A stretch of DNA of 64,000 nucleotides from positions 248,501-312,500 of the forward strand of contig JACVVK020000340.1 of the NCBI GenBank assembly GCA_018292915.2. Reading direction: 5' to 3'. The translations under genes were made by a program, and so were the position numbers. This DNA is from Batillaria attramentaria. Its lineage: Eukaryota; Mollusca; Gastropoda; Batillariidae. Within the stretch, counting starts at the first letter, position 1, and each line of letters begins with the position of its first letter. Shown here in pieces: positions 20,205 to 33,039 of this stretch. The notes beneath the pieces are model-generated. The model was not told the origin of the DNA and ran no database searches. It worked only from the letters and a program-made list of their open reading frames with translations.

Positions 20205-22508
20205 TCAGTCCTGCAAATGCAACATTTTTCTGGATTTCTTGCGAACAGGTTTAGTGGGTGAGCTGCCGTGTTCTGGAGGTTGCTTACAGTCCCCATCCTT
20301 CTTGTGTTTGGGATTATCGAACAGTATCGGAGAGTTCATCAGGTGCACAAGACTGGTTGTTGAAACTGTAGGTGAAAATTTCCTGCCCATCGGTGTGCCT
20401 TTAATGCGCAGGGGAGTCAGTTTGCTTGAACCAGCCTGCGGTGAACAAAATTCAGTGGGTGTGGACGGTCCAGACTGTGCGTGTGAAGAGCTGAGCGTAC
20501 CATCCTCTGCATGCAACTGTTGACGTGATGAGCCAGAGTGCGCTTCATGATCCTTTGTGCGTGATTTCCGCAACACAGGACTGGTTGAGAATGTTGGTGA
20601 AGCTGGAGGTTTGCTGTCCTGTGACCTGATTTCAAACCCTGACTGCCTTCGTCGGCAAAACTAGACTTGCAGCGTTTCAAGCCTATGGAGCTCCTAGTCT
20701 TTCCCTAAACTGAGGTGAACCAACACCACTGGCATGGCTGCTTTGCTCTGAACTTCCACCCACCCTCTGCCTGCCCGAGGCCTCTGCATCCTTTGATATT
20801 GCTGATAGAAACACGTCATCATTAGAAGCAGAAAAGTAACTCCAGAGACTGTCTACTGCATTGTCACTGAACAAGGATGGTTCATCGCCGCTCAACCTGC
20901 CTGCAGTGTCAGTTCTGCGCCTCTTGCTTGGGGAGAAGATGCTTTCACTGTCTGAAAAAAGTGACCCTCGCTTTCTCATCACTCTGCTCCTAACCTCAGT
21001 GGAATGAACAGAAGGCTCCATCGCAAGTGTTCTGTCATGTCCTGAGCCCCCTGCTTGAACGCATTCTGGCTTGGACAAACTTAGCTGGTGATTGGATTCG
21101 TCAGAGTTTGCAGGCGAACTTGTAGGAGATTGTGAGGTGGGAGACTTGGAGTCGCTTGGCCGTCGTCTCTTTTTCCTCGGCCATTTGTCCAAATCAGGGG
21201 TCCTCAAGTCCCTGCTGCTTGAAGCTGTTGGGCTCTGCGGGCCCCTTGCTCCAGAAGACAACTTTGACTCCAAATCAAATGTCACCCTGGGAGACTTCTG
21301 AGGGGGTGCGTGATGCACCCATGAAGCCAGGTGGGCTGGATAAGGTGCGAACAGATGGAGAATTCTTCAAAATGGGCTTTGTGGGTGTTTTGGTTGGTGA
21401 CTGCCCAGCCATAACAAACTTTGTTGGTGTCCTGACAGGAGACAGAAGCCCTGCTCTTAACGACATTCTGTTTGAGTCAGTAGCACCTTGTGCCAGCTGT
21501 GAGGACTCGCCTGTCACCTTGGTTGGAGTATTAGACATCAGATTTCTACGAGTACCAGCACCAGGCCATGCGTGCCTTTCTTCTAGGCACGCCCTTCTTG
21601 TTGACCTTGTGGGAGTGCCCTGTCCAGGTTCCAAATGCACGTCTCTTTGTGCTGAAGGGTGGTTAGGTTTGTCTTCTACCCGGCTTTCCCTTGCTTTTGG
21701 GTGAAATGTAGTCCAGGATAGTGCTCTGCGTGACGGGGCTCTTGTCATGTCTTGAACCACCTTGGAACTCAAGACTTTGCGAGTGTCTCCTGGACCGCTT
21801 GCTTGGAGAGATCATCTCGAACTGTTCAGTGTCAGTTTTCCTCGGTGCTGTCCGTACCTTTCCCTTCTTGGGAGTTCCACTTTCCTTTGAATGATGCAGC
21901 GAAGTGCTGGTCTCACTCTTTGTAGGTGTTTTGTTGCTCAGACTGTCTGTCCACACTTTGGGTGGTGTGGTATGACTTCCACTACGCGCCTGACATCTCT
22001 TCGGAGTGACATAACCAGAACTGTCACTTGCAACCCTCTTCGGGGTAGTACAACGCACACGCTGCTCATTCCAGCTTTCTTTGGAGTGGTCTGACCAATG
22101 CTGCCATCAGCTTTTGTTGGTGTATTCATCACCAGGGTTGCACTCTGGGCCCTTGTAAGCCGGGGTGGTGTCTCTGCCACAAGAGGAACTGACTGGCGCT
22201 TGACAGGGGAAGTAAGTCCAAAGCAGCAATAGCAGGGGAGGAAACCGACGATGATGGAGTCTCCTCGCCAGACTGGAACAGCCGAAGCCTTGGAAATGGA
22301 AGTTTCTGAGGCGTCTTGGAACGCGTGTTCTGACTGGGGGAGGTGAAGTCTGGCTGCTGAGGGTGGGGCTTGGTGGGTGTGGATAGACTGGGGGAAGGGC
22401 TCTTCATAAGCTGTGCTCGCAAGAAGGCAGAGGCCTGACGTGTAGGTGACAAGATTTCTTCCTGACCGTTACCAGACAGCGCATCAGCCAAGGTAGCTCC
22501 AGACAGGC
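20205..22508 (-). CDS. TICRR: Treslin last exon, 2.3 kb, read through seven successive frame segments
   Basis: Enters in frame from exon 16 with GLSGATLADALSGNGQEEIL. Long open segments then follow one another in different frames: 22129-22508, about 21938-22220, 21663-22058, 21275-21720, 20683-21310, about 20640-20710, and 20205-20640. Each next segment takes up the same kind of sequence (TPTK, TPKK, SPTK motifs) as the previous one runs to a stop. The segments overlap without gaps, so short introns do not explain the switches. Going 5' to 3', the order of frames implies four apparent missing bases and two extra bases. The last segment has a treslin-like C-terminal motif (GRKFSPTVSTTSLVHLMNSP) and ends at TAG/TGA 20205-20207. 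Confidence 0.75.
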
Positions 22509-25500
22509 CTGGTGAGAATACAGGAAAGGATTGCAATTCAAATTAGCAACCGAACACTGCACAACAGACACTGCATATACCATTTGGTAATATATTCATC
22601 CTTAAAACCCTGGCTTGTTTGTCCTGTAAGGTTTTAAAAATTGTTAAAGTGTCCTGACCATCGAGCACGTGTCTGCCGGTTGTGTAAAAAAAACAAACAA
22701 CCAACCCCAAAACAACAAAAAACCAACTACCTCTCCGGTGACGTTGCCGTCCAGCAATACGGTCAGACAGTTCCAAAGCACGGGCTAGATTCCGAGACCG
22801 GTGCTCCTGACCAGCAGAGTAGAATGCTTTCCGCATAATGCGCATGGCTGGCTTATACCTCCCTGGACTTGCTTTTAAATCTACAACACATAAAAATAGA
22901 CGCTATACAGACAACAGACTTTCAATTGTTTGATTTTTTTATAAATGTCACAGGAATCACCATAAAAAATTGTTAAACTTTAACCACATTACATCTCTAG
23001 TTCATGAGCTTAAAGGGGCTAACGTTACCATTTTTATGCTCACAGATTGCTCTGAGCTGTTTTCGTGGTATTTATCAACACACCACTTAGACACCGGCAC
23101 AGTGACAGCACCTGTAATGCTAGCACTGAGCCAACAGAATTGTACTTGATGATGCGGCAGCACACTGAGTGCTCCAGTAGTGTTAACAACAGTGCTAAAT
23201 TTGAATTTTTGACTGCTTGCGCAGTGTGAACAACAATGTATCACACCAAGAGCTGTACTAATCATCAAGATAGAGTATTTCAGAGAATGTTTATTCTACC
23301 TGAACATGCTTTGACAGGAGATTCAGCAACCACCTGCACTTCATGTGCATCAGGTACAGCATCCTGGTTCTCAGTGTGCTGCTGCTGCTGCCGCTGCTGC
23401 CATGAAGTTCGGCTTGGACGACGGTGGTGAGGAGTCTCGGCAACGATCTTCATTCGAGGGACAGACCCTCCTGAAACAAAACCACAAGTGAAATTACTGT
23501 GCTCACAGATCGTGTTAGGCAATATAAGACCCAAGCCACCTGTGCAGTATGCTTTATAACTGACATGATGGCAAAAACGGTTAGAGGCGTAAGTGACCAA
23601 CTCCTGTGGACACCGTGACTGTGTGCCTGACCTTTTCAAGCTCAAGGTTTACTTGTTAGGGGTTTTGTTTGTTCGCTGGCGGAAGCAGGAAGCTTTTTAT
23701 GCTCATGAAATGTCAACTCTCACAAATCTTCATACTAGTCAAGTGGTGGGGTGGGAGTTTAGGGTTTCACATCCTTTTTCACCATGTACAGGTAATATCA
23801 AAGACAGGGCAACAAACAAAACAAAACAACAAAAGCATTCACATCTAGCTTCCAGCCGGAATTCAAACTCACAACCAAGCGTTGCAAGTCCAATGCTAGA
23901 CCAACTCGGCTATCCCGCCTCCCGTTCGTACTAAGCACCCTGTATCAGCATGCTGCATGTAAAGCATAAATCATAAAATATCGAACCAGTTGGGCTGAAG
24001 GTCATAGATCTGTGGCTCCTTTTTCTCGGTGTTGATTTTTTGGTGTTGTCTTCTTGGGAGCATCAACGCTGGTACGCTGAGCTGGATGCCTGTCGACCTT
24101 TTTCTTGTCTCCAGAATCAAACAGGTTGCGCCTCGCCCGCTTAACCTCCGCTGTTAATACAGTTGCACAAACAGATGATCAAAATTACTGTATTTATAGA
24201 GGGTTAAATTTGTATGTATCCTGCAAACAATACGCCCCTGCAAACTTGAAATGTTCACATGCATAATAAATTGAAAAAAAAAAAAAAAATGCTTGGCTAT
24301 TAATTAATGTACAAAAGTGAACTACCTTTAATTTTATGTCTTGATGATTTGTGCCCATCAGTGCCTTTGGTTTCGGTTCAGTCTGTGAAAACAAGGAGAC
24401 GATTATTTTGTTAATTGTTGCATTTTGTTTCATCTTCCTTGACATCAGAACTAATGGAAAGATTACAATCACGCCTTTTAAATTTATGGACACTATCAAA
24501 TGCTGATTATGTAAAGTAACCTCTATCAGTACTGCACACACTGATCTTCAAACGAGCTGCAAATCACACTTTCATTCTCAGCCAATGATACTTTATCAGT
24601 ACTGCACACACTGATCTTCAAACGAGTTGCAAATCAACACTTTCATCTCATCCAATGATACTTTATCAGTACTGCACGAACTGGTCTTCAACGAGTTGCA
24701 ATCACACTGTTTCATTCTCAGCCAATGATACTCTATCAGTACTGCATGCACTGGTCTTCAAACGAGTTGCAAATCAACACTGTTTCATTCTCAGCCAATG
24801 ATACTTTATCAGTACTGCATGCACTGGTCTTCAAACGAGTTGCAAATCAACACTTTTTCATTATCAGCCAATGATAACAGATGTAATCACCTTTGGCTTT
24901 GATTTCTTGTTTCCAGCCTGGGCCTGCACAACAATCTGACGCTTGCTGCCGAATCCTGTCAAACTTGGATAGGGGCGCAGGCTACGAGTTCTGAAATACA
25001 TACGACAAATCATGCCAAATAATATCATCTCAATCACATTACCAAAGAAACCAGGGACTTCAGGCTCAAACAGGAACTGTCAAAAAGAAATGGTTATATA
25101 CAAAATGGCACAAACAACAACAAATGAACCCAAAACCCATCAACCAACCGAACAAAACAAAAGCACCACCACACACACACAACAAACAAAACAACAAAAA
25201 ACACACACAACACACACGCACACATACAACAAACATCCAACCTACAGAGACAGTTCATTCCAGTTCTGCATAGAGTTAATACTGCATAGATATCACACGA
25301 CAAATTTGCCACTCAATGGCTGATAAATGATGTAATATTGCGTTACAGTGTAATCGCTGCCAAAGTATCATCTGACCTTAAATCAAACAACAGAAGTCGG
25401 ATTCAATACCTAGGTCTAAGGGAAGGATTGGACTGTGTGCTGTTTGGGTCTGAGTTTGGAGCACAGCTGAGCTGACTGCTGGCAGACAATGGTCCTGAGA

Positions 25501-28500
25501 TCACACTTGGTGTTGTTCCTGGAGACACAAACTCTGCTAGAGCTGGTGGGAGGGGCTGCATCAGTTCCTCATAGATATTTACCAGCAGCTGAGGCAAGGT
25601 GGCTGAATAACTGGAAAACAAAACAAAACAAAACAACAACAACACACAGTTACGTTTTTATTACCTGACTGTAGAAAAAAAAGCAAATGACTGTTTAGTG
25701 AAATTACCAGGAAGTATCAAGTGAGAAAAATGGTGTCCAATTTCAACGCAAACATAACCAAATTAAAAAAACCGAAACGACTGTTCTGTCTAATCAGATT
25801 CAAGGAGGATACTGACTCAGGGACGGAATGGTGGATGGATTCTTTCATTCATTCAAAGAGCTAATGCACCACCACCACCAAACATCCACTAAATTCTGCC
25901 GGTCTACGCACAGCAATCTGGACAAATCAAGTTGTGCAAAGAACAGTACATCCATTGATAATACCTTTCAGTAACTCGAATCAATCAGAGGTACTAAACT
26001 GAGTTCAACTGAAATAAGGCTGATCAAAGTGTCAACATACTTTGTCACCACAGTTGTATTGAGGAACTTGGGTACTGCTCCAGTCTCTGTTATAAACAGT
26101 AAGCCACGAAGCAGATCCACAATCTGCAGGCAGAAAGAAAGTAGGACAGTTATACATGTCAGCTTCAAGTTCGGTGGCCATTTGTCTCTGACACAATACA
26201 CAATAAAAATGCTGAAATAATGATTGGAAAATGCAGTAAACTCTCGTTGGGTGGGGTGGGTGGGTGGGTGGGTGGTGGTGGGGGTGTGTCAAAATAACAA
26301 CAACAAAATCCTTTAAACTGTGTTGAAATATCAATGTTCCAAGCTGTGATGGACAACAGTGTCATAACCAAATAATTATGTGCTCAAGCAATAGCTGGTA
26401 AGCTAAGCTGAACGTTTCTGAGGCTTTCAAACGCACTACTTGCCTCATTAGTGGTTCTCTCTATTTCCGAATCCTGCAGGCTTGCACACACAGACTCCAT
26501 CTCCAGTCGAAGAAGCACTTGCAGTTTGTATCTAAAAGTAAAGAATTTACAGTTGTATTCCTAAATTATCAATAGAATGCACTGTACATGCAATTTCATG
26601 TCATGTACATGTATGTTTTTACTGCATGGGTGTTACTCGCATACCAGTGTGCCAAAACAACACACAAAAAAGTTATTCTGTGTCCAGATGTTTATCAGTT
26701 TCTTTTTCAATGTTAGAACTGGCATGCTGAGAAGCCTTCCGTTAAGTTTAACAAGTTTAATTTGAAATACATTTTCTTACTCAGTGACTTTCTTCCTTTT
26801 GCCTTCGTCGGAATCCAGATTCTGATACAGCGCCTTTAAGTCTTTGCTTGTCTTGGAAACATTCTGCACCAGAAACTGCGCAGCAGAATTCTGGAAAATA
26901 AAGGCAATAAATTCAATTTCATGCACAACTGCAAGCAACATGATCTGTGAACTGAGAAGGCGACCGCGGTATTTCTCAAGCTTTTTCACATTTCTAGCAA
27001 CACCTCCATAGTTCAGTCTTCAGGAAGTAAGCCAGAATGTCTCTGACAGCAAAACCAAAAGGCGAATAGCTGTACACGACAAACTCAGATGAATCATACA
27101 GAGTTTCAAACAGAAGCCACAGAATACCAAGGCTCATGACACACCGGAGACTTTTTTAAGCAAACATGGAAAAACGGCTAAAAAGAAAAACGCTCTGGAA
27201 AAATTAGGCATGTAGCCGCATGTCACACAAGAAACATGGGAAAAGTACCATGTTCGGACCAAAAACACTCAGCAGAGAATCCTGATCGCGTGCTAGAGCC
27301 TGCCGCGACTGATTTCTTAGCAAGAGATCGTCAAGATAGTTCGAAGATGGGGATGGGGCTGTTCCCCGGAAAAAGGCCATGACTGCATTCATTAACCTGG
27401 TAAAAATCCATAGAGGATAGTTTCAGGCCAAAAGGCAGACAAGCAAACTGGTACACTTTGCCCTGAAAAGCGAACCGCAGAAACCTCTGCGACACGGGAT
27501 GAATAGGCACATGCAGATCTCGTCGGTTAGGTCTACGCTGATCGCGAAGTCTCCCAGCTGTACGGAGCCGTGCACCGAACGCGCCGTCTCCATGGAAAAA
27601 TGTGGGGCAGTGATGTAAGAATTCAGACTGCTCAGATCTATCACCGGGTGCCACTTGCCTCCCGGTTTCGGGACAACAAACAGACGGGAGTGAAAGCCCG
27701 GACTGGACGTGTCCAGCACACAAAACACTGCTTGTCCCTATAGTATCATGTCATCTGGTATAACCGTAGGAGAAACACTCCAGTGTGACATCAGCCTTAC
27801 CTGCGGCTGAGTCTGGCCAGGCTGTGTGGTCATGAAGTGCTGTATCACTGTCACAAGGGACTGTGCTGTCATCTCCAGTCCCAGCCCGCTGTTCACTGCT
27901 TGTTTATACTGTTCCTGAACAAACTTCTGTAAGTCTTCAATGCTCTGCAAATGTGCTGGCACTGAAAATGGAAAATGGATGTCTAGAAGATAACTGAAAC
28001 TGGAAGGAGGGGCAAACTGTGCACTAAAAAAAAAAAAATCCCTGACTAGCAATTCTGGTGGTACCTAACTTTGTTTGTGGAACTTCTCATGGGATGAAGG
28101 AGAAAAGCAGTAGAGTCAAATGGAAATAGATGGGCACAAAAGATGCGACAAACGCAGAACAGTGAATGAATCTTTTACTTGTTGTAGTATCAGAAGGCAG
28201 TGGTAGTATCAAATTCTGGAAGTTTCCAACTGATATTAATAATACAGCACTCACCAAGCCCACTGACATCCGCCCTGGAAACTGCATCAGGCTGCGTGGA
28301 AGGGACGTAATCTCCGTCGACTTCATCTGCTGGCAGATTGGGCGTCTGTTTGGCTTTGCTCAGCATCAGCAGTCCTCGGGCCAGGAGAGAGCTCTGTCTT
28401 GACAAGCCTGGCCTGTCTTGAGAAGTGCTGCCACTTTCTCCAGAGATGTTCATCCACTCCCTGGACCCAGGCTGGGGTGCTGAAGCGGCCGAGGAGACCA

Positions 28501-29619
28501 TAGGTGTGCTGTGGTGAGAGGGCTGCAGCAACACTGGCTGTTGGTTCTCTTTGCGATAGGCTGACTGTAAATCTAGAAGGACAGCATCCGACAAGTAGTC
28601 CATGTCACCAATCCTGCAAAAGGGGATCATCTCTGAATGCATTTTCATGGAGAGCATAGACAGTCCATGTAGAAGTAGAAGTCATCAAGCATGCTCCAAA
28701 CGATGTATCAACTGGAAACAGAATGGTTTGCCATACTGGAAAATTTTTAATTGCCTAAAGCTCTGCTCAAGAACATGATGTCAGCACAACAAGGGGACTT
28801 ACCTTACATGGGCTGTATGGGCTGTAGTTTTGAACCACAAAATCAGCCAGCAAAAAGACCCCCCCCCCCAAAAAAAAAAAACACACACACAAAAAAACAC
28901 AGAAGTTTAAATTGGAGCAGCAGTATGACTACATGTACAACTGCTGCAAAGTCTAACCCCAAACACACAAACCCACCTTTCCTTCAGCTTGCCTAGCGCC
29001 CCCAGCAGATGAGGCGCACAAGCTGGTGAGTGCCAGGAGTTGAGCATGCCTGCTGTGAACTTCCCTCCAACCCTGTCACTGTCAGCAGAGACCGCAGCAT
29101 CATCTCCATCTCCCACATGGTGACTTTTCAGTTTCACTGCTGCAACTGCCTTCCGCTTGAATTCCTCCAAAGAAATGCCAAGGATGGAGTCATCCCTGTC
29201 GGCATGCTGACCTTGGAGTTGGTGGGAGATCAGTTTCTCCACTTGCAGCGTTACGGCCAGGGACAGAGGGAGAGGTGGGCAGAACTCGGGGACGTGGCTT
29301 CCAAGAGGGCGAGGAAAGGTGCTGCTACTCCTCTGCAGCATACTGATAACACCTGTGTGCAAAAAAAAAACGTGCACTGCTGTAGACAAACACTAAAAGT
29401 AAAACAGTATGTGTAGAAACACTGAAACAGCACCATGATAATCTTTGCTTAAAAAAAAAACACAGAAAAAACAAGAACAATCACAAGAAAACACACACAC
29501 ACACACACATAGTGTATGCTGCGTGATATAAATACACTGTATCAACTGCTAAGTTCTAGAGCAGTAGTGTTTTTTGACAAATCTAATTTTCCTAATGGAG
29601 GTTTTAACTTTTTTTCCTG

Positions 29620-29650
<31 letters not shown>

Positions 29651-31586
29651 CAGAGAGGAGTGGATAAGGGTGCCAGCACCACTTTACTGCACTGGACACA
29701 GGCTGTAAAATGACGCTCCAGTGTATACAACTACCCCCCTACCCTCCAAAAAAAAAAAGAAAAACCAGGGTAAAAATTTACCAGGCACTGGTTATCACGA
29801 TGAACCGCACAAAGAAGCTCTGAAAACTTTTGTCGTTCAGCAGCAGAGGCACTAGGCTGAAGATGACACAGAAAGTGGCACATCATAATGTTGCCCAGCA
29901 AACACGCCTGTGCCCGCTCGATACGAGCACGAGGCTGAATCACAGCACTGCGGCATCCATCTCCTGATCCTGAACTGCAGATGCTGAACCTGACACATGG
30001 CTGGACACAGTGAAGGCTGTGTGCACACCACTCTGTGTTGACAGGTTAATGGTCTGAAGAGGCTTCCCTGTTCACTGTAAGTGTAACAGAAAAAAGTTAC
30101 CAATTCTGATTAGTGAAAATGGAAAAGAAAAAAAAAAAGAAAAAAGTGAACGCTCAAGTCCACATCTGTACACTATGTTTACACCATACACATGTGCACA
30201 CAATTGAATTAAGTGACTATGGCTGTATCACAATTTGCAAGTCCTTGATTTTTTTTTTAAATTTATTTTACAAATAATCTTTTTGCATTTTTTCATGATA
30301 CAAGAACAGGAATATAGTGTCAGTGTCAATGCTCAAAACTGTTTTCCTGTATCTCCACAACACACAATGAAATGAACCCGATTTCAAGTTCAACCAAACA
30401 ACTTCAGTGCTTTACTGACAGAATCGTTGTGTCACTTAGTCTGAGAATGCAAACTGCAGTATGCATGATCACTGTCAAGTTGCCAAATGTTCTAATAAAT
30501 TATGTAAAAACTTACACACGTTATGCAAACTTACCATGTTGAACTTTTCTTGACAATAGGGATCAGATCCAAAGGAACATTCAGCGATCCTCTCTCATCT
30601 GAAAGTAATACATGGTAATCAATATATATAGTAAAACTACACAAACAATGACTGAAATTCGTGAGAAATACCTGAAAATGAAATTACCAACTAATCTGTG
30701 GCTATACTACATACACCAGACTACTGCATGTAGCAGAACATACTGCAACTTTCCAGTTCCTGCTGAAAGTTCAATTGATACTACACATGTACTTTAAATT
30801 TATGCTTAACATATGATATAATGAGGCTGTAGTTCTGAGAATGTCTTTTGTAGAGCTGGTGTGGTTACGTTGCACATGTACTTGTGTGGCCACTCAGCAA
30901 ACTAACAAATACATTACACAGCGTGGTGTTTGCTTCGATCAACACATTTCTGATTTCAGCAACACTAACAGAAATTAACAGCGATCGTCAAATGCGCTCA
31001 CCCGCTCGCTTTCGCTACAAAATTTACCGTCGGGCGAGTGAAAGCTCCGGTAGCGGTAGCCCGAATGGCGAGCAGGAATTCTGAGATGAATCAGAACCTA
31101 GCAGCCACTCCGGCTTCCAGAAGTTTTTTCGGGCTACCAGTTTTGTTCAGGACGGTAGCCCGAATGGCTACCATGGTCCTGACACATTTGACGATCGCTG
31201 ATTAATAAACTCAAGGTTTGCACTACCTTGAAGCAGAAGATGGACCTCAGAAAAGGTGTCCTGAAGACCACTGCAACAATCACACCAACAGCTACTTCCC
31301 GCTTTGCCGTCAAGTTCCGAGGAGTGCACTACCAATGCACTGCAGGCAGATGAGAGGGAAAATCCTGAGAGAATTGTAGCAATGTCTCTGCGTTTGCTGA
31401 AGCCTGATGAGGATCTGCCTCGACATTCATCACCAGTGCCTGTGGCTAGCTGATCAAAGGCTGTTTGAGTCCCAGGCAAGTGTGTCACTAAAGTGTCAAA
31501 CAACAGCAGGTTCCCTCCCAGCTTCTTCACCGACTGTTTCACTATGTCAAAACTTTTCTTGTCTGGAGGGCTCTGGAAATGCAATT

Positions 31587-31636
<50 letters not shown>

Positions 31637-32972
31637 GACACACACACACACCAACATGAATGAATGTAATAATTGATTACAGCATCATACTGATCATCCA
31701 ACTTTAAAAAAATTCATACCTTATGGGAAACCAAACAAGAGAGAGAGAGTGAGAGAATTTCTATAAACTTTTAACCATGAATCTTAATTATTAAATTAAC
31801 ACAAATATTGCACTCAGTGATTTACTTCTAGTTCTAGTACCAGATGAAAACAATGTACAGTCATATTGGGGCAAGTAGCATAACTGCCTAACAACTTTTT
31901 ACTTTTTTTTCAGTAGAACTCATAGAAGCTGATGGTAGATCTATAACATTACTATGCTACAGTTTAAACAAATTTGATTTTCTTTAATTCTGAAACTTTT
32001 TTTTAATTGACAAGGATAATTCTTTGCAAAATTTCTGTTAATTTCTTAACAAATGTAGTGCACAGAAAGCTGAGAAACTGATCTTAAAGTATAACCCATA
32101 GCCATCAAATAACAAAACTGAAGTATGGGGTTGGGCTCTCAAAAAACTACACAGCTAGTGTCCGCTCTCGTAACAACACTGCTTAAAAATAAAACACGTG
32201 GAAAAGAGTGAATTAAATCATGCCACTAGAGAGAATAAAATTTGAATGGAGCTCACCGTGTGTTTTGATTCATTAAAGTCAGGAGGAAAATATCGCCAGT
32301 GTCTATCCAAAACAGTTTGATCTTCCGGTGGACACAAAACTCTTTCTGCAGCATTGTTGACATGAGGGATTCAGTAAACACATCTGCATCCATAACAACT
32401 TTGTTGGAGAAATGTCTGAGAGCCTTACGATCACAGGGCACCCTGCTAAACAGGAAAACGAGATTTGTGCCATCACCATATCCTGAAGAATGACTGGCGG
32501 TGCTCTTTCTGGTTTTTATTGGTGACCCAATGTCAAGCGTTTCCCACTGGAAATCATGGATAAGCTCTGTCAACGACTTGGACACAGATAAGGCTGGATA
32601 TGTAGAGCCAGCTGAACTTTTTGTCGCAGGTGTCTGGTTCTGTTTACTACGTGTTCGTACGGGTGTATCACTTTCTATCACATTTTCGAGGTTCCTTTCG
32701 AACTCTTCAAAGTACTTCAGCTTGAACTCCCTGAACGAAGATTGTGCTGCTCCCATGCGTGTTTTCTGTCCGTCACTGTTAAAGAATTTATATCCCCACT
32801 TCAACCGCTGCTTTCCAGGTTTGGTTGCTGGGTTCGATGGCGTTGTTTGCAAGTTCAGAAAGCACAACACACGAAAAACACACAAGGAAATGGCTTCTTT
32901 CCATTTATGGTCCGTGCTATAAGAAACGTCTATAAGAAAAACTACCTGTGTGTCAGATGATCCACTCGCCAT
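20205..32972 (-). CDS. TICRR: Treslin (TICRR), DNA replication initiation factor, at least 17 exons, several frame breaks
   Basis: Treslin binds TopBP1 after CDK phosphorylation and helps load CDC45 at replication origins in the nucleus. Start chosen at ATG 32972 (MASGSSDTQVVFLIDVSYS), which matches the family's N-terminal vWA-like region; the KWGYKFFNSDG and FREFKLKYFEEFE blocks follow. Coding exons (minus strand): 32257-32972, 31227-31572, 30535-30598, 29782-30074, 28977-29352, 28256-28614, 27801-27961, 26781-26890, 26444-26531, 26041-26123, 25410-25610, 24891-24990, 24326-24382, 23987-24145, 23300-23470, 22731-22871, 20205-22508. The central exons join in phase through NYSATLPQLLVNIYEEL and RTRSLRPYPSLTGFGSKRQI. 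The C-terminal half is basic and rich in S/T-P-x-K, as expected for treslin. Exons 1, 4, 14 and 17 contain apparent one-base frame breaks. Identification is strong; whether this copy is functional is not settled. Confidence 0.88.
23010..23284 (+). mobile_element. M1 element, copy 3, 3'-truncated
   Basis: Starts ttaaaggggctaacg and follows M1 to gatagagtatttcaga. It stops about 16 bp before the donor end of treslin exon 15 (23300). Confidence 0.75.
23744..23924 (-). mobile_element. S1 SINE, diverged copy
   Basis: Retains ggtaatatcaaagacagggc and a decayed B box (aattcaaactcac on the plus strand), with an A-rich insertion in the middle. It lies in a treslin intron. Confidence 0.7.
24524..24876 (+). 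repeat. Tandem array, unit of about 70 bp, 5 copies
   Basis: Units begin tatcagtactgca at 24524, 24594, 24664, 24734 and 24807 and contain ttcaaacgag and cagccaatgata. The array lies in the treslin intron between exons 12 and 13, ending 15 bp from exon 12's donor. Confidence 0.9.
26444..26531 (-). CDS. TICRR: Treslin exon 9, with a GC-type splice donor
   Basis: Reads KLQVLLRLEMESVCASLQDS, the conserved treslin central domain, and ends GAG|GCAAGTAG. The next exon begins at 26123 (IVDLLRGLLFITETG) in matching phase 0. The donor has the GC form of the consensus (AG|GCAAGT), so this is a GC-AG intron. Confidence 0.75.
27195..27735 (-). mobile_element. Degraded DIRS-like retrotransposon fragment (reverse transcriptase)
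   Basis: Minus-strand translation shows RT landmarks split over frames: SRLFVVPKPGGKWHPVIDLS, then PHFSMETARS, then VPIHPVSQRFLRFAF and LPFGLKLS, and further on a YLDD box (SSNYLDDLLL). The PHF(K/S)MET segment is typical of DIRS-type elements. No intact ORF, terminal repeat or integrase was seen. It sits in the treslin intron between exons 7 and 8. Confidence 0.75.
28861..28894 (+). repeat. C-run/A-run/AC tract
   Basis: Homopolymer-rich stretch in a treslin intron. Confidence 0.7.
30979..31200. mobile_element. 222-bp TIR element (M3) in a treslin intron
   Basis: Perfect 16-bp inverted ends (cagcgatcgtcaaatg) flanked on both sides by attaa (30974-30978 and 31201-31205). The interior holds repeated ggtagcccgaatggc segments. 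It ends 27 bp from the donor of treslin exon 2. Confidence 0.8.
31592..31632 (+). repeat. (CA)n microsatellite
   Basis: Begins about 20 bp upstream (transcript sense) of the treslin exon 2 acceptor. Confidence 0.9.
32257..32972 (-). CDS. TICRR: Treslin exon 1, N-terminal vWA-like region, with a frame break near its end
   Basis: About 239 codons. The frame that encodes the conserved start runs to LFWIDTGDIF and then into LLTLMNQNTR, and leaves the exon in phase 2. Exon 2 is open only in phase 0. In the neighbouring frame the exon ends PPDFNESKHT in phase 0 and runs straight into exon 2 (SPPDKKSFDI). The switch falls at a T4 run (A4 on the plus strand, 32287-32290), so one base seems to be missing there. 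Confidence 0.8.
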
Positions 32973-33039
32973 GGTGAACTCACTGCTGAGGTCACATTCT
33001 TGATCGGGAAGATATCGCACGCTGTCAAACAGTAAAAAC

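Noticed and set aside
21132..21704. 190-codon plus-strand ORF
   Set aside because: Antisense to treslin exon 17. The minus-strand frames carry the conserved S/T-P-K pattern.
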